6,740 nt of DNA, taken from positions 1 to 6,740 of the forward strand of contig NZ_CAMLIX010000250.1 in assembly GCF_946479975.1 (NCBI RefSeq), read 5' to 3'. A model generated the notes under the pieces. The model was not told the origin of the DNA, did no database searches, and saw only the letters and a list, made by a program, of their open reading frames with translations. The position numbers were made by a program, and so were the translations under genes. The DNA is from an uncultured Flavobacterium sp. GTDB taxonomy: Bacteria > Bacteroidota > Bacteroidia > Flavobacteriales > Flavobacteriaceae. Below are positions 1 to 4,931 of the stretch, piece after piece; the stretch's first letter is position 1, and each line of letters opens with the position of its first letter.

Positions 1-309
1 GAAACCATTAAAGTTTCTTTTCAATTGAAAAATACTGGAAAAGTGGCTGGAGAAGAAGTTGTTCAGTTGTATTTGAAAGATAAATTTGGATCTGTGGTAA
101 GACCGGTTTTAGAGTTAAAAGATTTCCAAAAAGTGAAATTAAATGCTGGAGAATCTAAAACAATCGAGTTTACAATTGACAAAGAAAAACTTTCTTTCTA
201 CAATAATAAATTAGAATGGGGAACTGAACCAGGAGATTTTGAAGTAATGATTGGTGCTTCATCTGCAGATATTAAATTAAGATCTGATTTTGAATTAGCA
301 GGAAATTAA
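1..309 (+). CDS. bglX: GH3 beta-glucosidase, C-terminal fragment (fibronectin type III-like domain)
   Basis: The reading frame is open from base 1 and runs to TAA at 307-309, so this is the last 102 codons of a gene starting outside the window; the first ATG-like codon (TTG at 25) is internal. The visible part matches the Fn3-like domain that closes glycoside hydrolase family 3 beta-glucosidases. It has the N-T-G-K-x-x-G-E-E-V-V-Q-L-Y-L start strand, the R-P-V-x-E-L-K-x-F-x-K-V core, the L-x-A-G-E-S-K-T-I-x-F turn, and the E-P-G-D-F-E-V-M-I-G-A-S-S end typical of BglX. Full-length relatives are usually 740-800 aa, and hydrolyse beta-linked glucosides in the periplasm. The catalytic domains and any signal peptide lie upstream and cannot be seen, so substrate is unknown. 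The BglX assignment rests on the tail domain only; another GH3 subfamily (for example xylosidase) is possible. Confidence 0.88.
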   Translation, partial: ETIKVSFQLKNTGKVAGEEVVQLYLKDKFGSVVRPVLELKDFQKVKLNAGESKTIEFTIDKEKLSFYNNKLEWGTEPGDFEVMIGASSADIKLRSDFELAGN

Positions 310-344
310 AAAAAAACGGGACTTTTAAAAGTCCCGTTTTTTTT
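309..344. terminator. bidirectional intrinsic terminator between convergent genes
   Basis: This is a perfect 36-nt palindrome with its centre between 326 and 327. The GC-rich core is CGGGACTTTTAAAAGTCCCG (317-336), flanked by A-runs on the left and eight Ts (337-344) on the right. Read on either strand it gives a strong hairpin followed by a T-tract. It begins at the last base of the beta-glucosidase stop codon and ends five bases before the stop of the convergent DUF3857 gene, so it probably terminates both. Confidence 0.93.
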
Positions 345-349
345 ATGTA

Positions 350-2371
350 TTATTTTAAACGTTTTTTGAAACTGTATTTCAGCATATTCAAAAGTCCTTG
401 TTCAATAATATCAATTCCAATTCCGTAATTACTGTCGGCAATTGTGTGATGCGCATTTCTAAATTCTTCAAAATCCTTCTTCGGAATTTCCATATTCACC
501 AATGGTTTGTAATCAATATAAATTGAAGCCCCATTTTTAGTTACTTTTTTACGGCTCGTATAATCAAAATATGGATTGTTTATGGTACTTTCCTGAGTGG
601 TAAATTTTTCTTCAGTATCTATTTTTTGATCTGTTGTTAAATGAATTTCATATTTCTCATTATCAAAATTATGCCAGAAAGAAATGTCATTATGCATAAA
701 ATCGCGAGCGCCATTTTTAACCAGATTGGCATCAAAATACATTAAGAAACGATTCTTTTGCTGATCTGTAAAATACGGATTTTCGATTGTTGAATTGTAT
801 TGAATCGTAAATTCATTCAGCTTTTTATCATCGCTTACAATTTCAATAACGGCATCTTTAAAAATAGTTCTAACATCTGTTCCGTTTCTGTCATTTGTAT
901 AATTCAAAGCATAAAATAAGAAATTATTCCAGCTGTCGATTATTTCTCTTTTATTGGTGTTTTTAAAATATTTACGCATGTAATTGGCGCGATTTCCTTT
1001 GTAAGTACTAACCAATTTTAATTGACCAACATTCTTTTGAGCACTTAAATCTACTTTTTCACTAATGCCGTAATAAGGAAATCTGTGTGGTTTTTTAACC
1101 TCCAATTGTTTATTTGGTTTGACTTCCAAGTAATGCATGAAATAGATAAAACCACGATTTTCAATCAATCCAAATTCATCTCTGGCAGTTGCATCTATAA
1201 AATAAGTTTCATCTTTATAATTCACTTTTACGATCACATGATTAAAAGTTAACAGTGAAGGCAGATAATAAGAAATATAGTGATCCGAATTAAAATTGAC
1301 TAAAACCACAGAAGAATCAACATTGATATAATCTAAAACTACTTTCAATAAAACCGACTTAGCTTTACAATCTCCTTGTTTATTCTCATACGTAACTGCA
1401 GGTTCTTGTGGCTTATGACCATTCATTTCATCTGCATTAAAAACATAATAAACATGATTTTGAACATAGTCAATTGCAAATTGCAAACGTTCATCTTGAT
1501 CAGCAATTGCATCTAATTTTTCTACAAGTTTCGGCGCAAATTCTTTTAAAGATGATTTGTTGTAGATTTCTTCATAAAGAGGAGAAATATAATTAGACAA
1601 ATCTGTCCAGTTGCGGTCTGTAGCAAAATCAATGTAAGGAGCAATTTCTCTATTTTCGTCAAAAGAGTTGATATAATTTTCTTTTTCGATAACAAATCTC
1701 TCGCCTTTTTTCAAATGATTAATTTCTGCTTCTAAAACATTATTATTTTCATCTCTAAAAAATGTTTTCTTGTAAGCAATGGTCTCTTTTCGGTCATTAA
1801 TAAAAGTAAATTTATAATTTCCATAAGCCCAGTACGTATTTGGAGTTACATACACATATTTCAAAAATTCTTTTCGAAGAAAATCACGATCGCTAAAAAC
1901 TTTAATTCTAGAATCTTCGGTAATTAGAATATCATAAAGACGTAAATCTTTAATCGTAATATTAACTTTTTTACTGCTGCTCAAAATACCGCCTTGACTT
2001 TGGCTTTCATTATCAAGGACTTTGATTTTTGTATCTTGAATTTTATCAATTAAAACGCCGTCTCTTAGCACGCTGATACGGTGAATGATATACGTTTCGT
2101 TTTCTTCTACAATTACATCTTTTGCAGAAGCACTTTCTAGATTTGCGGGTTCATTTAGCGTGTAGGCAACACAAGCGTACTCACTGTTTTCAGTGTCACT
2201 TGTATAATAAATTTTATCTAAAAAGTAGCAGAAGTCGCGTCCTTCCTCGACTTGTTTGTTCGAAAAATCAGATTCCTGAATGTAATCAATCAGTTGATTG
2301 TCTTCTATTTTTGAAGCCCAGTGTTCTGGTTTTTGAATTTTATAACTTTCTGATTCTATGATATTTTCCAT
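350..2371 (-). CDS. DUF3857 / transglutaminase-like domain protein, apparently cytoplasmic
   Basis: This is a 673-aa protein of the DUF3857 plus transglutaminase-core architecture common in Bacteroidota. Roughly residues 50-230 are the beta-rich DUF3857-like part, residues 285-400 the transglutaminase-like papain fold, and the rest a beta-rich C-terminal region. The papain-type triad is complete: Cys335 in N-K-Q-G-D-C-K-A-K-S, His378 in F-N-H-V-I-V-K-V, and Asp393 in F-I-D-A-T-A. The activity of these proteins is not established; proteolysis, transpeptidation or peptide binding are all possible. Most relatives start with a signal peptide, but this one begins M-E-N-I-I-E-S-E-S-Y with no hydrophobic segment, and I saw no alternative start that adds one. 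The ATG at 2369-2371 is preceded by AT-rich sequence without a Shine-Dalgarno, as is normal for this phylum. A terminator lies upstream, so it is probably its own transcription unit. Confidence 0.88.
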   Translation of the reverse strand: MENIIESESYKIQKPEHWASKIEDNQLIDYIQESDFSNKQVEEGRDFCYFLDKIYYTSDTENSEYACVAYTLNEPANLESASAKDVIVEENETYIIHRISVLRDGVLIDKIQDTKIKVLDNESQSQGGILSSSKKVNITIKDLRLYDILITEDSRIKVFSDRDFLRKEFLKYVYVTPNTYWAYGNYKFTFINDRKETIAYKKTFFRDENNNVLEAEINHLKKGERFVIEKENYINSFDENREIAPYIDFATDRNWTDLSNYISPLYEEIYNKSSLKEFAPKLVEKLDAIADQDERLQFAIDYVQNHVYYVFNADEMNGHKPQEPAVTYENKQGDCKAKSVLLKVVLDYINVDSSVVLVNFNSDHYISYYLPSLLTFNHVIVKVNYKDETYFIDATARDEFGLIENRGFIYFMHYLEVKPNKQLEVKKPHRFPYYGISEKVDLSAQKNVGQLKLVSTYKGNRANYMRKYFKNTNKREIIDSWNNFLFYALNYTNDRNGTDVRTIFKDAVIEIVSDDKKLNEFTIQYNSTIENPYFTDQQKNRFLMYFDANLVKNGARDFMHNDISFWHNFDNEKYEIHLTTDQKIDTEEKFTTQESTINNPYFDYTSRKKVTKNGASIYIDYKPLVNMEIPKKDFEEFRNAHHTIADSNYGIGIDIIEQGLLNMLKYSFKKRLK

Positions 2372-2430
2372 ATTTATAATTTCGATATGTATATTCTTAC
2401 TTTAAAAGACTAAAATAAATAATATTTAAC

Positions 2431-2458
2431 AATTTCACTCTATTACTATTGTGAAATT
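2431..2458. repeat. short inverted repeat upstream of the DUF3857 gene
   Basis: The 8-bp arms AATTTCAC (2431-2438) and GTGAAATT (2451-2458) are separated by 12 nt. The dyad lies 60-87 bp upstream of the DUF3857 start codon, between that gene and the terminator of the upstream gene, where an operator or promoter would be expected. No canonical TAnnTTTG promoter was found beside it. In such AT-rich DNA an 8-bp dyad could arise by chance. Confidence 0.35.
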
Positions 2459-2462
2459 TATG

Positions 2463-2495
2463 ATAAAAAAAACCTCACTGAAAAGAAGTGAGGTT
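2463..2495 (-). terminator. intrinsic terminator of the 85-aa gene
   Basis: Read on the minus strand, the stem AACCTCACT (2495-2487) pairs with AGTGAGGTT (2479-2471) around a 7-nt loop, and a run of Ts follows directly (2470-2465). This is a classic Rho-independent terminator about 30 bases after the stop of the 2525-2782 gene. It separates that gene from the DUF3857 gene downstream. Confidence 0.9.
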
Positions 2496-2524
2496 GCATT
2501 ATAAATATAAAAAATGTGTAAGGA

Positions 2525-2782
2525 TTATTTTAAGACTGTATGTATAAAATCCATTGCGCCAATTCCTTTGTACGAAGCATACAAGGCTTTTTCATAAGCT
2601 TCTTGTTTTTCCTTTTTATTTTTGGCGTCTTTTTCAACAATCATTTCATTGAAAATTCGTTCTTGCTCTTCGCTGTATTTGAGAGAAGCTTCCAGAAGAT
2701 ACGTTTTAGAAACAAACCCAAACGACGTCCAGATTTTGGTTCTAATCTTTTGATTAATGTTTTTTAACGGATTGGTAATCAT
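2525..2782 (-). CDS. hypothetical protein, 85 aa, charged and helical
   Basis: I do not recognise a family. The 85-aa product has a basic amphipathic N-terminal part (residues 1-35, with N-I-N-Q-K-I-R-T-K-I-W) and a highly charged Lys/Glu-rich stretch (36-66, with E-E-Q-E-R and K-N-K-K-E-K-Q-E) that looks like a long helix or short coiled coil. The tail is G-I-G-A-M-D-F-I-H-T-V-L-K. No signal peptide, membrane helix or cysteine is visible. Support for a real gene comes from a well-formed terminator just after the stop, a start codon facing a long divergent intergenic region, and absence of a competing ORF. It is transcribed divergently from the Nudix/winged-helix regulator at 3066-3821, so that regulator could control it, but this is a position-based guess. 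Confidence 0.7.
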   Translation of the reverse strand: MITNPLKNINQKIRTKIWTSFGFVSKTYLLEASLKYSEEQERIFNEMIVEKDAKNKKEKQEAYEKALYASYKGIGAMDFIHTVLK

Positions 2783-2848
2783 AACTTCTGTAATTAAATT
2801 TCTACGCTCACTTGAAGAAAAATGGAACAGCTTATATTATTTTTCTCT

Positions 2849-2879
2849 GATTTTGATTTAAATTTTAACAATTAAAATC
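2849..2879. promoter_or_regulatory. imperfect dyad, candidate operator
   Basis: GATTTTGATT (2849-2858) and AATTAAAATC (2870-2879) form 10-bp arms with one mismatch around an 11-nt spacer. The dyad lies about 70-100 bp upstream of the 85-aa gene start. The spacing is compatible with a dimeric winged-helix regulator, but AT-rich background makes chance occurrence plausible. Confidence 0.3.
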
Positions 2880-2940
2880 ATTAATGTGTTATTATGACGC
2901 AATGTAATTATTTTTTTTAAATTTGACTTTAAATTTTAGT

Positions 2941-2958
2941 TAAAAATTGTAATTTTTA
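2941..2958. promoter_or_regulatory. perfect palindrome, candidate operator
   Basis: TAAAAATTGTAATTTTTA is an 18-nt sequence with perfect 8-bp arms around a central GT. It is the cleanest symmetric site in the divergent region. It lies between the two genes, 107 bp upstream of the regulator start. NrtR-family regulators bind AT-rich palindromes and often autoregulate, so this is a reasonable operator candidate, unproven. Confidence 0.35.
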
Positions 2959-3013
2959 CACTTCTTGATTCTTTAAATTTTGAAGACTAATTTTATAGCG
3001 ACAATCAGATTTA

Positions 3014-3021
3014 TAAATTTG
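3014..3021 (+). promoter_or_regulatory. Bacteroidota-type -7 promoter element
   Basis: TAAATTTG matches the TAnnTTTG consensus of the primary sigma factor in Flavobacterium and relatives. It ends 44 bp before the ATG of the Nudix/winged-helix gene, giving a leader of roughly 35-40 nt. No TTG at the expected -33 spacing was found. A second TAAATTTG at 2918-2925 is an alternative further upstream. Confidence 0.45.
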
Positions 3022-3065
3022 GAGTAAATTGCATCGTATTGAAGTAAGAATTTATAACTATTTGA

Positions 3066-3821
3066 ATGTTAAAAGACATTTTAGACAACAGCGAAAATTA
3101 CCAGCCTGGTCTTTCTATAGATTGTGTCATTTTTGGTTTTCATGATAATCAGCTTAAAGTATTATTGATAAAGGTTGAACGTGCCGATAAATGGTCTTTA
3201 CCCGGCGGTTTTATTCCTGTGGATGAAGATATTGATACCGCAGCAATTACAGTTTTAAATAGCCGGACTGGTGTTGAAGGTGTTTTTTTAAGGCAGTTTG
3301 CGACCTTCGGAAAAGTAAAACGAAACCATCAGCATTTTGATAAAAAAATATTGGACTATCTGCAAATTGAAGAAGAAAAGGCAAAATGGCTTACGCGTCG
3401 TTTTGTAACAATTGGATATTATGCATTGGTAGATTTTTCTAAAATTATTCCAAATCCAGCAGGCAGAAATGAAGTAGTAGAATGGATCGATCATAAAGAG
3501 GTTCCAGACCTTATTCTAGATCATCAAGAAATTTTAGACAAAGCCTTAAATACGCTGAGAGCCGAATTGAATTTAATGCCGATTGGATTTAATTTGTTAC
3601 CTGAAAAATTTACAATTCCGGAACTTCAAAAATTGTATGAAACGATTTTGGATAAAAAACTAGACCGCAGAAATTTTCTTAGAAAAATAACGAATATTGG
3701 TATTCTGAATAAACTAGACGAAAAGAAAAATAATGTGGCACACAAAGCGCCGAACTTATATTCTTTTGACAAAGAAAAATACGATGAGGTTTTAAAAAAC
3801 GGACTAAATCAAGGTTGGTAA
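3066..3821 (+). CDS. Nudix-like / winged-helix transcriptional regulator (NrtR family)
   Basis: The 251-aa protein has an N-terminal Nudix fold (about residues 12-150) and a C-terminal winged helix (about 178-245). The winged helix carries L-L-P-E-K-F-T-I-P-E-L-Q-K-L-Y-E and L-D-R-R-N-F-L-R-K-I, the signature of the NrtR/AraR-like family. These proteins bind DNA and respond to ADP-ribose or sugar ligands through the Nudix domain, and in Bacteroidota often control sugar catabolism. The Nudix box is degenerate. From Gly48, the position expected for catalytic R-E is T62-V63 and that for E-E is S66-R67; only G48, E54 and G69 fit the consensus. Hydrolase activity is therefore unlikely and the domain is probably an effector pocket. 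The ATG at 3066 follows a TAnnTTTG element and begins M-L-K-D-I-L. Target genes are unknown; no sugar-catabolic gene is adjacent apart from the GH3 gene 2.8 kb away. Confidence 0.9.
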   Translation: MLKDILDNSENYQPGLSIDCVIFGFHDNQLKVLLIKVERADKWSLPGGFIPVDEDIDTAAITVLNSRTGVEGVFLRQFATFGKVKRNHQHFDKKILDYLQIEEEKAKWLTRRFVTIGYYALVDFSKIIPNPAGRNEVVEWIDHKEVPDLILDHQEILDKALNTLRAELNLMPIGFNLLPEKFTIPELQKLYETILDKKLDRRNFLRKITNIGILNKLDEKKNNVAHKAPNLYSFDKEKYDEVLKNGLNQGW

Positions 3822-3837
3822 AATTAGCTTTGATAAC

Positions 3838-3870
3838 AGACCTAACAGGTTTTTAAAACCTGTTAGGTCT
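3838..3870. repeat. long perfect inverted repeat between convergent genes
   Basis: The 16-bp arms AGACCTAACAGGTTTT (3838-3853) and AAAACCTGTTAGGTCT (3855-3870) match perfectly around a single T. The dyad lies between the stop of the Nudix/winged-helix gene (3821) and the stop of alkB (3879). It could stop transcription from both sides as a hairpin, but no T-tract follows outside the stem, so it is not a standard intrinsic terminator. From memory, similar CCTAACAGG/CCTGTTAGG dyads recur between genes in Flavobacterium genomes, which suggests a dispersed repeat element. Confidence 0.8.
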
Positions 3871-3878
3871 CTGAATCG

Positions 3879-4487
3879 TTATCTGACAATAGTTCTAAAA
3901 GTCAAATTCACTCTAGGTTTCTGAGTAGTTTTTGTTGGCGGAAGACGGTGAAGCCAATGTGTTTGGGTCTCATCTTTCATTACCAATAAACTTCCATGTT
4001 CTAAGATTAAAGAAACTGTTTCCTTAGATTTTTTATGTTTGAAAGCAAATTTGCGTTCTGCACCAAAACTCACAGAACCAATTGCTCCGTTCTTTTTTAA
4101 GTCTTTTTCGCCGTCGCTGTGCCAAGCCATTCCTTCCTCGCCAGAATGGTATAAATTAAGGAGACAGGAATTAAAAGTTTCTCCTGTTTTTTCTTCAATA
4201 ATGGTTTTTAGTTTTAATAATTCTGGTGTCCACGGAAGTGCTTTTTTTGTCGTATTTGAATACGTATATTCAAATTCTTTCTCGCCATACCACGCCACTT
4301 TTCTTTTGGTTAAAATTAATTTTCCGAAAATAATTGCTTCGTCATTCTTCCATTCAATTGTATTCAATAAAATATCACGATAGAAATCGGCTTCTTCTCT
4401 AGAAAATAATTTTCCATAATAATTTACAGTTCCATCTTGCGGAAGTAAATTGGTGTTTTCGTCTGTTTGCGGATTAAATAAGTCCAT
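3879..4487 (-). CDS. alkB: AlkB-type alpha-ketoglutarate-dependent DNA dioxygenase
   Basis: The 202-aa protein is a 2OG-Fe(II) dioxygenase of the AlkB family, which oxidatively removes methyl lesions such as 1-methyladenine and 3-methylcytosine from DNA. All key elements are present: the N111-L-Y113 substrate/2OG strand, the iron ligands H123-S-D125 and H180 (in T-H-W-L-H-R-L-P), and the 2OG-binding end motif R192-V-N-L-T-F-R198. The motif is nearly identical to the R-Y-N-L-T-F-R of E. coli AlkB. The N-terminal region, with L-P-Q-D-G and W-Y-G nucleotide-lid-like parts, resembles ALKBH2/3-type members, and the length fits that group. The start codon at 4487 lies inside the end of the upstream 81-aa gene, with a 14-nt overlap, so translation is probably coupled. 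Genes for other alkylation-repair proteins lie upstream on the same strand. Confidence 0.95.
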   Translation of the reverse strand: MDLFNPQTDENTNLLPQDGTVNYYGKLFSREEADFYRDILLNTIEWKNDEAIIFGKLILTKRKVAWYGEKEFEYTYSNTTKKALPWTPELLKLKTIIEEKTGETFNSCLLNLYHSGEEGMAWHSDGEKDLKKNGAIGSVSFGAERKFAFKHKKSKETVSLILEHGSLLVMKDETQTHWLHRLPPTKTTQKPRVNLTFRTIVR

Positions 4488-4719
4488 TTTTCCAGTTTTG
4501 ATATTCGGTTTTCATACAATGTCCACAAGGTCTGAAACCATTTTTGCGGGCTTCATTTTCAGAAAAAAAGAAAACCCGATTTTCACGTTTCATTCTTTTT
4601 CCAGAAGAACATTTCAAAGTTCCGTAGATTTTTAATTTTTGGTTGCCACCGAAACAAATTTCGCCATTTTTAATTTTATTTCGAAGATCTGAATCTAAAA
4701 TTTTATTGTGATTTATCAT
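4474..4719 (-). CDS. small Ada-like metal-binding domain protein
   Basis: The 81-aa protein aligns with the N-terminal zinc domain of Ada, which in E. coli accepts methyl groups from DNA phosphotriesters and switches on the adaptive response. The similar stretch is residues 31-69: I-Y-G-T-L-K-C37, then R-E-N-R-V-F-F-F, E-A-R-K-N-G-F-R-P-C65-G-H-C68. C37 corresponds to the methyl-accepting Cys38 of E. coli Ada, and C65/C68 to Cys69/Cys72. The fourth ligand, Cys42, is replaced by Lys41; C22, H67 or another residue would have to complete a site, or the zinc is bound differently. Here the domain is free-standing rather than fused to AraC. It overlaps alkB by 14 nt, which suggests coupled expression. 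Whether it still takes methyl groups, senses damage, or binds DNA otherwise is unknown. The family match is fairly clear; function is inferred. Confidence 0.82.
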   Translation of the reverse strand: MINHNKILDSDLRNKIKNGEICFGGNQKLKIYGTLKCSSGKRMKRENRVFFFSENEARKNGFRPCGHCMKTEYQNWKNGLI

Positions 4720-4720
4720 A

Positions 4721-4729
4721 ACAAATATC
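4721..4729 (-). promoter_or_regulatory. GATATTTGT motif before the Ada-like Zn-domain gene
   Basis: On the minus strand GATATTTGT stands one base before the ATG of the 81-aa gene, and the same 9-mer occurs upstream of the AraC-methyltransferase gene (6625-6633). It matches seven of eight bases of TAnnTTTG, so it might be a -7 promoter element; if so the transcript would start at or next to the ATG. A shared operator is the alternative. No -33 TTG is visible. Confidence 0.3.
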
Positions 4730-4746
4730 CGTTTTTTATACTGTAG

Positions 4747-4766
4747 AGGCGCACTGCAGTGCGTCT
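4747..4766. repeat. GCACTGCAGTGC dyad
   Basis: AGGCGCACTGCAGTGCGTCT is a 20-nt dyad centred on CTGCAG, perfect over 14 bp and continuing with one G-T pair. It sits 28 bp upstream of the 81-aa gene. From memory, versions of a GAGACGCACTGCAGTGCGTCTC palindrome are scattered in Bacteroidota genomes. The left flank TGTAG fits such an element, while the right flank has diverged, so this looks like a decayed copy. Confidence 0.6.
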
Positions 4767-4785
4767 AATATTTGCTGTTTTCTCA

Positions 4786-4918
4786 GCCACGAATTCACGA
4801 ATTTTCTTTTAAATGCTTTATCTAATATTATTCGAATTAATTCGAATCAATAATCGCAAAGATTTTAAAAGAAAATTCGTGAATTGCTTCGCCTGTTCGC
4901 TATCGCTCGAGTCGTGGC
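4786..4918. repeat. long CCACGAATTCACGAA stem-loop element with 27-nt insertion
   Basis: Arms of 22 bp match perfectly (4792-4813 with 4864-4885) around a 50-nt loop. That loop contains a further perfect 18-bp palindrome, ATTCGAATTAATTCGAAT (4830-4847). The outer six bases GCCACG (4786-4791) pair with CGTGGC (4913-4918), but on the right side 27 GC-rich bases (4886-4912) interrupt the arm. The element fills most of the 212-bp gap between the dioxygenase gene and the 81-aa gene. On the minus strand it starts just past the dioxygenase stop, after a run of Ts. It carries no ORF of its own that I would support. Confidence 0.85.
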
Positions 4919-4931
4919 CGAAAAAAAATAT

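Larger units (their letters stand above)
2783..3065. promoter_or_regulatory. divergent intergenic region with promoters and candidate operators
   Basis: This is 283 bp of very AT-rich DNA between the divergently transcribed 85-aa gene and the Nudix-type regulator. I see no coding potential. It must contain the promoters for both genes and holds two dyads (2849-2879 and 2941-2958) and two TAnnTTTG matches on the + strand (2918-2925 and 3014-3021). No matching -7 element was found on the minus strand. Confidence 0.6.

Noticed and set aside
2122..2361. Open frame on the + strand opposite the start of the DUF3857 gene
   Set aside because: It lies fully inside the antisense of a well-supported gene, has a Cys/His/Leu-rich composition typical of a shadow frame, and resembles no protein family.
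2540..2767. Open frame on the + strand with a Phe-rich hydrophobic stretch, possible small membrane protein
   Set aside because: It mirrors the Lys/Glu-rich helix of the 85-aa gene on the other strand; Phe runs are what antisense of Lys/Glu codons gives. The terminator and gene spacing support the minus-strand gene.
3288..3494. Minus-strand open frame inside the Nudix regulator gene
   Set aside because: It is antisense to the conserved Nudix domain, with no homology or start signal.
4039..4383. Plus-strand 114-aa open frame opposite alkB
   Set aside because: It is antisense to the catalytic core of AlkB, which is clearly coding, and its sequence is Ser/Phe-rich shadow-like.
4450..4635. Plus-strand open frame across the alkB/Zn-domain overlap
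   Set aside because: It is antisense to two supported genes and has no family features.
4786..4918. Insertion sequence remnant or att site
   Set aside because: No transposase or integrase fragment is inside or next to the inverted repeat, and no target duplication was seen at its ends; a non-coding palindromic repeat is the simpler reading.
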